This document shows, piece by piece, positions 34,118 to 42,744 of a stretch of 64,000 bases of DNA. Source of the stretch: SKLM01 sp964575455. Lineage in GTDB: Bacteria > Chloroflexota > Anaerolineae > B4-G1. The translations under genes and the position numbers were made by a program. The stretch covers positions 62,001-126,000 of the forward strand of contig CAZNRX010000001.1 in assembly GCA_964575455.1 (NCBI GenBank), given 5' to 3'. The notes under the pieces were generated by a model. That model made no database searches. It was not told the DNA's origin and saw nothing but the letters and a program-made list of their open reading frames with translations. Positions within the stretch are counted from its first letter, which is position 1. The number at the start of each line of letters is the position of its first letter.

Positions 34118-35572
34118 ATGACTGAGAACCCGTTGAGAATCTTGTTCCTTTCCGCCGAAGCCGTGCCCTTCGCCAAAGTTGGTGGGCTGGCAGATGTGGC
34201 GGGATCGCTGCCCAAGGCCCTTCGTGGGTTAGGTCACGACGTGCGGCTCATGATGCCGCGCTACGGCACCATCAGCAGCGATAAGTTCGGGCTGGAGAAG
34301 ATTGGGGAGCCCTTCCGCGTGCCCGCCGGGGCGGGGAAGGAGTACGTCCATCTCATCGGCACCACCATGGGGGAGGATCTCCCGGTCTATCTTCTCTGGA
34401 ACGAGCATTACTTCACCTCGCGTGAGAAGGTCTACGGCTTCGAGGATGACGCTCAACGCTTCGCCGTGTTCGGGCGCGGCGTCCTGGGGGCCCTCAAGCT
34501 GCTGGAATGGAAGCCGGATCTCATACACGCCAACGATTGGCACACGGCCGTCGTTCCCACCTGGCTTGACGTTGATGGTTGGCGTGATCCCTTCTTTCGC
34601 GATATCGGTACCCTGTTCACGGTGCACAACCTTGCTTACCAGGGCATCACGGGCCGGCTCATCTTGCGGTTCGCTCAGATGGAGGACCTGGAGCACCTCA
34701 CCGTCGAGCAGCCAGGGGCGGTGAACTGGATGGCTCAGGCCATCGCCCATTCGGATCTGATCAACACTGTCAGCAAACGCTACGCGCAGGAGATCCTGAG
34801 CCTCGAGATGGGCATGGGATTGCACGAACTCCTGAATAAGCGGAAGGATCGCCTTCATGGGGTTCTAAATGGGCTTGACTACGACGTGTGGAACCCGGTT
34901 ACCGATCCTCACATACCCCACAACTTCGACGCCGACGCGCTGAATCGTCGCGCCGCCAACAAGATCGCTCTGCAGCAGCAGGCACGCCTCCCGGTGCACT
35001 CCGACGTGCCCCTGGTGGGGATGGTCTCCCGCCTTGACGAGGTCAAGGGCATGGACCTCATGGAGCCGGTCCTGACGTGGCTCCTGGGGGAGCGTGACGC
35101 TCAGTTCGTCCTGCTGGGCACTGGCGCCCCCAGGTACCATCGCATGTTCGAAAGCGTTCAAGAACGCTATCCAGATCGGATGCGGGCCTTCCTCAAGTTC
35201 GATGCTGTCCTGGCTCGGCGCATCTACGCCAGCGCAGATGTGTTCCTCATGCCGAGCTTCGTCGAGCCGTGTGGGCTGGGCCAGATGATCGCTATGCGCT
35301 ACGGCAGCGTGCCCATCGTGCGGGAGACCGGCGGTCTGGCGGACACAGTGATCGACCATACGCGAGACCAAGGACGTGGGACCGGGTTCCTGTTTCAGGA
35401 GAAGACACCTGAGGGGGGCATAAACGCCCTGCGGCGCGCCCTTGAGGTCTATCAGGACAGGGAGACCTGGCGCGCGTTGCAGATGCGCGGCATGGCGTCT
35501 GATTTCTCTTGGACAGCTTCGGCGGAGGAGTACGTCGATCTCTACCGCAAGGCCCTCGCGGTGCACGAGTAG
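34118..35572 (+). CDS. glgA: Glycogen synthase (GT5), 484 aa
   Basis: The start is placed at ATG 34118, where the family N-terminus begins (LRILFLSAEAVPFAKVGGLADV) behind GGGGAG. KVGGLADV binds the ADP-glucose diphosphate, and FVEPCGLGQMIAMRYGSVPIVRETGGL is the C-terminal GT-B donor-binding motif. The enzyme extends alpha-1,4-glucan from ADP-glucose. It links functionally to the GH57/GH13 enzymes at 54473-62446, although those are 20 kb away. Length is normal. Confidence 0.96.
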   Translation: MTENPLRILFLSAEAVPFAKVGGLADVAGSLPKALRGLGHDVRLMMPRYGTISSDKFGLEKIGEPFRVPAGAGKEYVHLIGTTMGEDLPVYLLWNEHYFTSREKVYGFEDDAQRFAVFGRGVLGALKLLEWKPDLIHANDWHTAVVPTWLDVDGWRDPFFRDIGTLFTVHNLAYQGITGRLILRFAQMEDLEHLTVEQPGAVNWMAQAIAHSDLINTVSKRYAQEILSLEMGMGLHELLNKRKDRLHGVLNGLDYDVWNPVTDPHIPHNFDADALNRRAANKIALQQQARLPVHSDVPLVGMVSRLDEVKGMDLMEPVLTWLLGERDAQFVLLGTGAPRYHRMFESVQERYPDRMRAFLKFDAVLARRIYASADVFLMPSFVEPCGLGQMIAMRYGSVPIVRETGGLADTVIDHTRDQGRGTGFLFQEKTPEGGINALRRALEVYQDRETWRALQMRGMASDFSWTASAEEYVDLYRKALAVHE

Positions 35573-35646
35573 TGGGAGCCCATCGGGAGCAGGGCTCTCC
35601 TCCGCTGTCCATCTTTCTCTCGTCCGTGACAACGGGTCGATGCGGT

Positions 35647-35714
35647 CACCGGCGGATCACGGCTTAAGCCGTTGCGCTTCCGAGCTGCGCACGCTAATCC
35701 GCCGGGAGCAAGCT
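35647..35714. repeat. Dispersed inverted-repeat element, family 2, copy b
   Basis: It runs from CACCGGCGGATCACG to TCCGCCGGGAGCAAGCTA, closely matching 31737-31821 but lacking about 17 bases in the middle. It lies just before the start of the next gene. Confidence 0.75.
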
Positions 35715-35742
35715 ATTCGACGCATTCACCTGGAGGGAAGTA

Positions 35743-36444
35743 ATGGAGGAATCAATGTGGTGCGTGAGCGCCGACGCGTCGCTGCAGGCTGTGCTGGATG
35801 ACCCTGCCTGCCCGCCGCTCTTGTCGCAGATTCTCACGAGCATCCATTCGTGGCAGATTCGGAATGAGACTACGGTCGCCAGGACCCTGCGGGCTTCGCA
35901 GCTGATGCCACACTGGGTGGCCGCGCTCCTCGCTTTGGGAGCTGTTGTGGCTGTCGAGGGTGACGATGGCGCTAAGGAGGTGGAGCTGAGTGCATTGACC
36001 CATGGGGTGGGGATCGCCAGATCCCCAGCGAGCGGTGACGTGACGGCGCTCTGCGTTCCGCGCCAGGCCGGTGCCCGCTGGGGCGAGGCGCACGTGGCGC
36101 GCACACCCTCTGACGACCCCATTGTGGCCGCCCTTGCCTTCGTCAGAACCGGAGACGGGGTCGTGCAGGAGGCTCGCGTCGCCCTGACCGGGGTCTCGTC
36201 CAGGCCGGTTTACCTCTTGGACGCCCCCAGCGCGCTGCTGGGCCAGGCTCTGGACCAGGAGCGGATCAGAGCTGTGGCCTCCGCTGTCGAGGATGAGGTA
36301 CATCCCAAGGGGGACTACCTGGGCAGCGAGGTGTACCGACAGGCCATGGCGGGCGTTGTGACCCGTCGCGCCCTGGAGGCCTGTGCTCGCTGCGCCGCTG
36401 GCTCGCCAGATCCGCCCGGAGCAGGTAGGGCAAGTGAGGCGTGA
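35743..36444 (+). CDS. Reduced FAD-subunit-like protein of a molybdenum hydroxylase, 233 aa
   Basis: GGAGGGAAGTA precedes ATG 35743. The second half resembles the C-terminal domain of CO dehydrogenase/xanthine dehydrogenase flavoprotein subunits: an FVRTGDGVVQEARVAL strand pair and the closing GDYLGSEVYRQAMAGVVTRRALE helix. The FAD-binding N-terminal domain with its pyrophosphate loop is absent, and the first half is a poorly matching remnant. It sits 15 bases before the fused iron-sulfur/molybdenum gene. It may be a structural leftover, or electrons may leave by another route. Confidence 0.65.
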   Translation: MEESMWCVSADASLQAVLDDPACPPLLSQILTSIHSWQIRNETTVARTLRASQLMPHWVAALLALGAVVAVEGDDGAKEVELSALTHGVGIARSPASGDVTALCVPRQAGARWGEAHVARTPSDDPIVAALAFVRTGDGVVQEARVALTGVSSRPVYLLDAPSALLGQALDQERIRAVASAVEDEVHPKGDYLGSEVYRQAMAGVVTRRALEACARCAAGSPDPPGAGRASEA

Positions 36445-36459
36445 AGTGAGGAGTGAGCA

Positions 36460-39447
36460 GTGAGTAGCGATCGAGTGCAGACCATCAACTTGACCATTAA
36501 CGTACAGGAAACGACGCTCCGCGTGCATCCGGGTGATACACTGTTGGACGCGCTCCGTGCTGCGTCCTACACCAGTGTGAAGTACGGCTGCGGCACCGGC
36601 GATTGCGGTGCCTGCACGGTGCTGCTCGATGGCGCGCCGGTGCACAGCTGCCAGATGCGCGCTGTCGACGCCCAGGGGCATGACGTCTTCACTGTCGAGG
36701 GCTTGGCGCCGTGTCCCGCGCGCGAGATCGACGACCTCCATCCCATCCAGCGGGCGTTCGTCGAGACCGGCGCCATCCAGTGCGGCTACTGTACACCGGC
36801 GCAGATCCTGGCCGCCAAGGCGCTCCTGGATCGTAACCCGGATCCTACCCGGTCGCAGATTGGCCAGGCGTTGAGCGGCGTACTCTGTCGCTGCACCGGC
36901 TACGTCAAGATCATCCAGGCCGTGGAGCGGGCTGCGGCCCTTATGCGCGGTGAGGAGGTCGCTCCCTTCCGCCACATGGAGGCGACGGCTGGCGCTATGG
37001 CCGAGGATAAATGGCCCACCGACGTGCTCGGTGAGTTCTACACGATCCCCGACGATGGGCGTCACCCTCGGACAACGCTCGTTCTCTCTCCGCCCGAGAT
37101 GGAGCCCCTGGACGTTGTCGGCCGGTCAGAGCTGAAGGTGGACGGCGTCAAGCTGGCGGCGGGCCGCCCGGTCTTCACCGACGATGTCCAGATGGGCGGC
37201 ATGCTGTACGGAGCGCTGCTGACCAGTCCGCACGCGCACGCGCGCATCAAGCGCATCGACGTCAGCAAGGCCCGTGCGCTGGAGGGCGTTCACGCTGTCC
37301 TCACGCACAAGGACGTGCCACGGGTCAAACACGCCTCCGGCGGGCAGAGCTACCCCCAGCCGCCGCCCTTCGACCAGGTCTGTCTGGACAACAAAGTGCG
37401 CCACGTCGGCGATCGCGTGGCCGTCGTCGCCGCTGAGTCTCCGCGGTTGGCCTGGCGAGCGCTCCATTTGATCGACGTCGAGTATGAGATCCTGCCCCAC
37501 GTTTTGGATGCCGAGAAGGCGCGTGCATCGGGCGCTCCCGTCATCCACGACGAGCCGGACACCGAGGGTATCTACAGCCCTGAGCACAACATCGTTCATC
37601 ACATTGAGGCTGCCGAGGGCGACGCCGGCGAGCAGTGGGGCCGCGCGGACATCATCTTCGAGCAACAGTATCGCACCTCGCAGCAGCAGCAGGCCCACAT
37701 CGAGCCGCATGTGTGCATCACGTATTGGGATGAGGATGGCCGTCTGGTCGTGCGCAGCAGCACCCAGGTGCCCTTCCATATCCGGCGCATGCTGGCGCCC
37801 CTCATCGGTTTCTCGGAGAGGGACATTCGAGTCATCAAACCGCGCATCGGCGGCGGATTTGGCAACAAGCAGGAGATGCTCCTGGAGGATCTCTGCGCCC
37901 ACCTCACCGTCGCCACCGGCCGCCCGGTGCGCATGGAGTACGATCGGCGGCAAGAGTTCACCAGCTCGCGCAGCCGTCATCCGACGGTGCAGCGCTATCG
38001 AATGGGTGTGACGGACGACATGGAGGTCGTCGCCACCGAGCTCGACCTGCTCGGTGACACCGGTGCCTATGGCACGCACGGGCTGACCGTGAACATGGTC
38101 GCCGGTCAGAAGGGCCTGACGCTCTACAACACGCCTTATTCCTCCTTCATCTGCGACGTGGTCTACACCAACAAACCCACCCCGGGAGCGTTCCGGGGCT
38201 ACGGCGCCATGCAGTGCTTTTTTGGCATCGAGACTATGATGGCCGAGATCGCCAATCAGATGGGGTGGGACGTGATCGCGTTCAAGCGCAGGAATTGGAT
38301 TAAGGAGGGCGAGTTGCTCCTTATGGCCAAGGCCCTGGGCGAGGGACGTGAGGGCTTCGAGCAGTCGATCCATTCCAGCGGCCTGGAGGAGTGCGTGCAG
38401 GTGGGCCTGGAGGCGATGGACTGGTACGAGAAGCGCGGCCGGCTCAACCAGGATGCCAGCGGGCCCGTCCAGCGCGGCATCGGTATGGCCGTTATGGCGC
38501 ACGGCAGCGGCATCGCCGGCCTCGACATGGGCGCTGCGACGATCAAGATCAACGATGATGGCTCCTTCAACCTGCTCATCGGTGCCACGGACATCGGCAC
38601 CGGCTCCGATACCATTCTGGCGCAGATGGCCGCCGAGGAATTGGGCGTCCCTCTGGATGATATCATCGTCTACTCCTCCGATACGGACTTCACGCCCTTC
38701 GACAAGGGCGCCTACGCCTCCAGCACGACCTACATCAGCGGCGGTGCGGTCCGCAAGGCGGCGCGTCAGGTGGCCGACCAGATTCGCGAGCATGCCGCGG
38801 CTATGCTGGGGATGGAGCTCCAGGAGGGCGAGGAAGCAGGCGCCAGGCCGGCGGAACTAGAACTGCGCGACCGCGCGGTCTGGTTCCCGGACGGGCGGAC
38901 CGTGACGCTGGAGCAGGTGGCCCTGAGCAGCCTGCACCAGCAGGATCAGCATCAGATCATGGCGACCGCGTCGAACAAGAGCTACGACAGCCCACCGCCC
39001 TTCGGGGCTCAGTTCGTGGAGGTGGCGGTGGACACCGAGACCGGAGAGGTCACCGTCGAGCGCGTGTTGATGGTCGCCGACGCCGGGCGGGTGATCAATC
39101 CTATCACGGCCTCGGGGCAGGTGGAGGGTGGAATTGTACAGGGTCTAGGCTTCGCTCTCTGTGAGGAGATGGTGTACGATGATGATGGCCGGCTGGTCAA
39201 CTCGCGTCTGGGTGACTATCATATCTACAAGTCCGATGAGATACCCGATATCGAGGTGATCTTCGTCGAGACCGACGAGCCCACTGGGCCATTTGGGGCC
39301 AAATCTGTGGCCGAGCTCTCCATTGACGGCATCGCGCCCGCCATCGGTGACGCCATCCACGACGCCACAGGTGTCTGGCTGCGCGAGGTGCCTTTCACCC
39401 CGGAGCGGGTCTGGCGGGTGCTGCGGGAGACGGACCGAACGAATTGA
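36460..39447 (+). CDS. Xanthine dehydrogenase-family molybdenum hydroxylase with fused 2Fe-2S domain, 995 aa
   Basis: GTG 36460 follows GAGGAG. Residues 1-165 hold both [2Fe-2S] domains: C44, C49, C52 and C64 for the plant-type cluster, then CGYC (about 108-111) and CRC (about 143-145). From about residue 225 comes the molybdopterin-binding part with VGDRVAVVAAE, the GGGFGNK and PGAFRGYGAMQ cofactor contacts, and a glutamate in FGAKSVAELS near the end. The family hydroxylates aromatic heterocycles, aldehydes or CO with water as oxygen source. The CO-dehydrogenase loop with Cys-Ser was not seen, so a purine- or aldehyde-type substrate is more likely. Separate small and large subunits are fused here. 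Confidence 0.92.
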   Translation: MSSDRVQTINLTINVQETTLRVHPGDTLLDALRAASYTSVKYGCGTGDCGACTVLLDGAPVHSCQMRAVDAQGHDVFTVEGLAPCPAREIDDLHPIQRAFVETGAIQCGYCTPAQILAAKALLDRNPDPTRSQIGQALSGVLCRCTGYVKIIQAVERAAALMRGEEVAPFRHMEATAGAMAEDKWPTDVLGEFYTIPDDGRHPRTTLVLSPPEMEPLDVVGRSELKVDGVKLAAGRPVFTDDVQMGGMLYGALLTSPHAHARIKRIDVSKARALEGVHAVLTHKDVPRVKHASGGQSYPQPPPFDQVCLDNKVRHVGDRVAVVAAESPRLAWRALHLIDVEYEILPHVLDAEKARASGAPVIHDEPDTEGIYSPEHNIVHHIEAAEGDAGEQWGRADIIFEQQYRTSQQQQAHIEPHVCITYWDEDGRLVVRSSTQVPFHIRRMLAPLIGFSERDIRVIKPRIGGGFGNKQEMLLEDLCAHLTVATGRPVRMEYDRRQEFTSSRSRHPTVQRYRMGVTDDMEVVATELDLLGDTGAYGTHGLTVNMVAGQKGLTLYNTPYSSFICDVVYTNKPTPGAFRGYGAMQCFFGIETMMAEIANQMGWDVIAFKRRNWIKEGELLLMAKALGEGREGFEQSIHSSGLEECVQVGLEAMDWYEKRGRLNQDASGPVQRGIGMAVMAHGSGIAGLDMGAATIKINDDGSFNLLIGATDIGTGSDTILAQMAAEELGVPLDDIIVYSSDTDFTPFDKGAYASSTTYISGGAVRKAARQVADQIREHAAAMLGMELQEGEEAGARPAELELRDRAVWFPDGRTVTLEQVALSSLHQQDQHQIMATASNKSYDSPPPFGAQFVEVAVDTETGEVTVERVLMVADAGRVINPITASGQVEGGIVQGLGFALCEEMVYDDDGRLVNSRLGDYHIYKSDEIPDIEVIFVETDEPTGPFGAKSVAELSIDGIAPAIGDAIHDATGVWLREVPFTPERVWRVLRETDRTN

Positions 39448-39601
39448 GGTGAGGCCGGCTTAGAGCCTTGGTAGTACTAGATTTGCTCGCCCAAGATCTG
39501 GCGATTCCCTCTGAGCAATCGTGAATCTACGGAGCCAGGTGCTCAACGTTACAATGTGTCCAACCTGGTCATTTGGTAGATACCGTTTCACAGGAGGTAT
39601 C

Positions 39602-40051
39602 ATGTATAAGACAATCCTCGTCCCACTGGACGGATCGAAGCGCGCGGAGGCGATCCTGCCCCACGCGGAGGAGCTGGCTCAACGATATGACGCGAAGGTC
39701 GTCTTCGTGCGCGTCCTGGAGCCTATCCCCTACGTCGCGGGGCCCGAGGGCATGCCGGTCGCGTTTCGCGAGCAGGAGCTTGAACAGCGACGCAAGGACG
39801 CCGAGCGGTACGTCAAGGCTTGCAGAGGGAAGTTCCGGGAGAAGGGTATTGAAGCCAAGGCTCTCGTCTTTCAGGGGCCCGTCGTGGAGGCCATCACCGA
39901 CGCTGCCGAGCGGGAGGACGCGGATCTCATCGCCATCGCCAGCCACGGGCGAAGTGGCCTGTCGCAGTGTTTCTATGGCAGCGTGGCGGCTGGCGTGCTC
40001 CATCGGGTCGACCGGCCCCTGCTGGTCGTCCGCTCGCTGATTCAAGACTGA
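39602..40051 (+). CDS. Universal stress protein (UspA family), 149 aa
   Basis: ATG 39602 has AGGAGGT upstream and the family start MYKTILVPLDGSKRAE. The ATP-binding motif G-x2-G-x9-G-(S/T) appears near the end as ASHGRSGLSQCFYGSVAAGVL, though the cysteine/phenylalanine insert is slightly unusual. Single-domain Usp proteins bind ATP and modulate stress survival. It stands alone, with a possible -10 (TACAAT, 39550-39555) upstream. Confidence 0.94.
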   Translation: MYKTILVPLDGSKRAEAILPHAEELAQRYDAKVVFVRVLEPIPYVAGPEGMPVAFREQELEQRRKDAERYVKACRGKFREKGIEAKALVFQGPVVEAITDAAEREDADLIAIASHGRSGLSQCFYGSVAAGVLHRVDRPLLVVRSLIQD

Positions 40052-40167
40052 GGGGCGATAGAGGCACGCAATCGTACCCGCGCTCACAGCCCTCGTCTTC
40101 GAGGGCGTCGCGGTCGAAAGCGCACCATGTCCATGTGCCATCGCCATGTTGATAGAGGGAGGGAGAC

Positions 40168-40968
40168 GTGTCCAACGACGTGCTGAAGGTGGCGACCTAC
40201 AACGCCAACTCGATTCGAGCGCGGATGGACCTGATCCTCGATTGGCTGGATCGAGAGCGGGCTGACGTCCTCTGCGTCCAGGAGACCAAGGTGCAGGACA
40301 AGGACTTCCCCGAAGCTCCGATCCGTGAGGCCGGCTACCACGTCGTCTACCGGGGGCAAAAGGCCCACGCCGGCGTGGCGATTCTCAGCTCGATGGAGCC
40401 GCAGGATGTCGTCGGTGGCTTTGATGACGGCGGTGAACCCGACGAGCCGCGCCTCCTTCGTGCGGTCTATGCGGGTGTCCCGGTGGTCAATACCTATGTG
40501 CCGCAGGGCCGCTCGCCCGACTCGGAGCATTTCCAGTACAAGCTGGATTGGTTCGACCGGCTGCGTGCCCTCTTCGAGCGTCACTACGACCCGGCCGAGC
40601 CGCTGCTCTGGATGGGGGACTTCAATGTTGCGCCCGAGCCCATCGATATCTACGATCCCAAGGGGAAGGTGAATCACGTCGATTTCCACCCGGACGCCCG
40701 AGTGGCGCTTGATCAGGTGAAGGCCTGGGGCTTTGTCGACGTCTTCCGTCGCCATCATCCCGACGAGCAGGACCAGTACACCTACTACGACTACCGGGCC
40801 AAGGACCCCATCGAGCGCGGCATCGGTTGGCGCGTGGATCATATCTGGGCCACTGAACCGCTGGCGGAGCTGTCCACTGCTTCTTGGATCGACTTTGACA
40901 CTCGGCGCGCTGAGCGACCGTCGGATCATACCATACTGGTTGCCGAGTTCGACGTCGGTGACTTGTGA
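40168..40968 (+). CDS. xth: Exodeoxyribonuclease III, 266 aa
   Basis: GTG 40168 lies behind GAGGGAGGGAG. All catalytic motifs of the exonuclease III/AP endonuclease family are present: TYNANSIRAR, the metal-binding glutamate in CVQETKVQD, GDFNVAPE, RVDHIWAT and the final SDHTILVAEF histidine. It cleaves abasic DNA and removes 3' blocking groups in base excision repair. Length matches the bacterial family. Confidence 0.96.
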   Translation: MSNDVLKVATYNANSIRARMDLILDWLDRERADVLCVQETKVQDKDFPEAPIREAGYHVVYRGQKAHAGVAILSSMEPQDVVGGFDDGGEPDEPRLLRAVYAGVPVVNTYVPQGRSPDSEHFQYKLDWFDRLRALFERHYDPAEPLLWMGDFNVAPEPIDIYDPKGKVNHVDFHPDARVALDQVKAWGFVDVFRRHHPDEQDQYTYYDYRAKDPIERGIGWRVDHIWATEPLAELSTASWIDFDTRRAERPSDHTILVAEFDVGDL

Positions 40969-41093
40969 AGTGTGAAACGTTAACGCTGAGTCATGCACCC
41001 CAGGCAGGAGGCGTGGAGGGGCCTTCAGCAGCCTTTCTCGTCTTCTCTGGGCAACTCCGTATCAATTCGTGAAGCTAGAGCAACAGGAGCGAT

Positions 41094-41282
41094 ATGTGTC
41101 AAGCGACGGTCTATCTTGGTGATGAAGAGATCGCCCGCGAGGTGACCGGGATGGCGCTGGTCGAGGATGGCGTCCGTCTGACGTCCTTCTTCGAGGAGCC
41201 GCAGGTCGTCCCCGGGCGCGTCCTTAGTGTCGATTTTCTGAAGCATCGTGTGCAGCTGGAACCGCTGGAGGAGGAGGAATGA
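41094..41282 (+). CDS. CooT-like nickel-binding protein, 62 aa
   Basis: ATG 41094 follows AGGAGCGAT. The sequence opens with MCQATVYL, placing the metal-binding cysteine at position 2 as in the CooT family, and matches that family's short beta-barrel pattern and length. CooT binds one Ni(II) as a homodimer through Cys2. It overlaps the next gene (ATGA) and leads an operon with a His-rich protein and a CDF transporter, which supports a role in nickel or other divalent metal handling. Confidence 0.85.
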   Translation: MCQATVYLGDEEIAREVTGMALVEDGVRLTSFFEEPQVVPGRVLSVDFLKHRVQLEPLEEEE

Positions 41283-41500
41283 AAGAGCTAGAGAAGCTGC
41301 GCGTCCTGCTGCCGCACTGGATCGAGCACAATGGCGAGCACGCCAAGGAGTTCCGCGACTGGGCCGGGCGCGCTGGCGAGGCCGAGGCATCCATCCTCTC
41401 GGCCGCCCAGCTCGTCGAGGAGGCTAACGCGCGCCTTGAGGAGGCGCTGGAGACGCTCGGGGGGGCGCATCATCATCCCCACGAGCATGCGCACGACTGA
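41279..41500 (+). CDS. Small helical protein with His-rich tail, 73 aa
   Basis: It overlaps the CooT-like gene and the CDF gene by ATGA and TGATG junctions, so all three are coupled. The body is one or two amphipathic helices (HWIEHNGEHAKEFRDWA and a second Ala/Glu-rich helix). The last 11 residues are GAHHHPHEHAHD, a likely metal-binding tail. Together with its partners it suggests a metallochaperone or metal buffer. I recall uncharacterised small proteins of this type near CooT genes, but cannot name the family with certainty. Confidence 0.82.
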   Translation: MKELEKLRVLLPHWIEHNGEHAKEFRDWAGRAGEAEASILSAAQLVEEANARLEEALETLGGAHHHPHEHAHD

Positions 41501-42744
41501 TGGGTGAGGAGCAGCCGGTCGCGGCCGTGGCAGCCCGTGGTGGGTCCGACGCTCGCAACGGCCCGGACAATGTCGAGCGGTGGGGCTGGTACTCCATCGG
41601 CATCAACGTCGTCCTGGCCGCCATCAACCTGGTTGTCGCGCTCGCATCGGGCAGCCTGGCGGTCCAGGCCGAGATGATTCATAACCTGGTCGATCTCTTG
41701 ACCGCGGTTGCCGTGCTGATCGGCCTCAAGCTCTCCACGCGAAAGACGAAGGCCTTCCCCTATGGCCTCTACAAGCTGGAGAACGTGATCACAGTCGGGC
41801 TGGCGGTGATGATCTTCGTCACCGCCTACGAGATCGCGCGCGACGCCCTCCTAACGCCCCCCAGCAGGGCCGTCGTCGATCCCTGGATGCTGGGTGGGGT
41901 GGTCGTGGCCACCATCATCCCGCTGGTCTTCAGCCACTTCGAGCTGCAGGCCGGCCAGGCTGCTAACTCCCCGGCCCTCATCGCCGACGCCAAGGAGTAC
42001 CGTGCTCACGTCTTCACCACTGGCGTGGTCCTCGCCGCCCTATTGGGCCAGTGGTTCGAGCGGCCCCTGGATCGTCTTGCGGCCCTCGTCATCGTTGTTG
42101 CTATCGGCAAGACCGGATGGGAGCTCCTTGCCGACGGGATGCGCGTGTTGCTCGACGCCTCGCTGGATCCCGATACCCTGCTGGAGATCCGCGAGATCAT
42201 CCTGCAGGAGCCCACTGTAGCCGAGCTGGCTTGGGTCACAGGGCGGAACGCGGGTCGCTTCCGCTTCGTGGAGGCCGAGCTCACACTTCGCGTGAGTGAT
42301 TTGGAGAAAGCCGAGAGGGTCACGCGGCGTATCGAGGAGAGTATCGACCAGGCCGTCCCCTACGTGGAGCGCGTCCTCATCCATGCCGAGCCGGTGTTGC
42401 GCACTCATCTGCGCTACGCTGCGCCCCTGGCTGACGCCGCCGGGGCGCTGAGCAAGCACTTTGGCGAAGCGCCCATCTTCGCGCTGGTGCGGCTCCGTCT
42501 GGAGGACGGCGCGGTGGAGGAGCGGCGGCTGTTGGATAATCCCTACCTGGACGAGGAGCGAGCCAAGGGCATCAAGGTGGCCGAGTGGCTGATGGAGCAG
42601 AAAGCCGACGTGGTCTTCCTGAAGGAGAGCTTGCAGGGGAAGGGACCGGTCTATGTCTTCGGAGACGCCGTGGTCGAGATGCGCCAGACCGAGGCCGCGA
42701 CGTTGGACGAGGCGCTGGCAGAGGCTCGGAAGGAGGACGTGTGA
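41500..42744 (+). CDS. Cation diffusion facilitator fused to a NifX-like domain, 414 aa
   Basis: About five to six membrane helices span the first roughly 205 residues. The metal-site pattern of CDF transporters shows in QAEMIHNLVDLLTAVAVLIGL; it has H and D but NLVD instead of the more usual SxxD. A cytoplasmic CDF dimerisation domain follows. Residues about 305-414 form a dinitrogenase iron-molybdenum cofactor (NifX/NafY-like) domain (AAPLADAAGALSKHFGEAPIF, VFLKESLQGKGPVY). CDF proteins export Zn, Ni, Co, Fe or Mn by proton antiport. The coupled CooT-like and His-rich genes favour nickel or iron. Confidence 0.9.
   Translation: MGEEQPVAAVAARGGSDARNGPDNVERWGWYSIGINVVLAAINLVVALASGSLAVQAEMIHNLVDLLTAVAVLIGLKLSTRKTKAFPYGLYKLENVITVGLAVMIFVTAYEIARDALLTPPSRAVVDPWMLGGVVVATIIPLVFSHFELQAGQAANSPALIADAKEYRAHVFTTGVVLAALLGQWFERPLDRLAALVIVVAIGKTGWELLADGMRVLLDASLDPDTLLEIREIILQEPTVAELAWVTGRNAGRFRFVEAELTLRVSDLEKAERVTRRIEESIDQAVPYVERVLIHAEPVLRTHLRYAAPLADAAGALSKHFGEAPIFALVRLRLEDGAVEERRLLDNPYLDEERAKGIKVAEWLMEQKADVVFLKESLQGKGPVYVFGDAVVEMRQTEAATLDEALAEARKEDV

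Noticed and set aside
37126..38793. 555-codon minus-strand ORF inside the molybdenum hydroxylase gene
   Set aside because: It is an antisense shadow of a clearly recognised enzyme.
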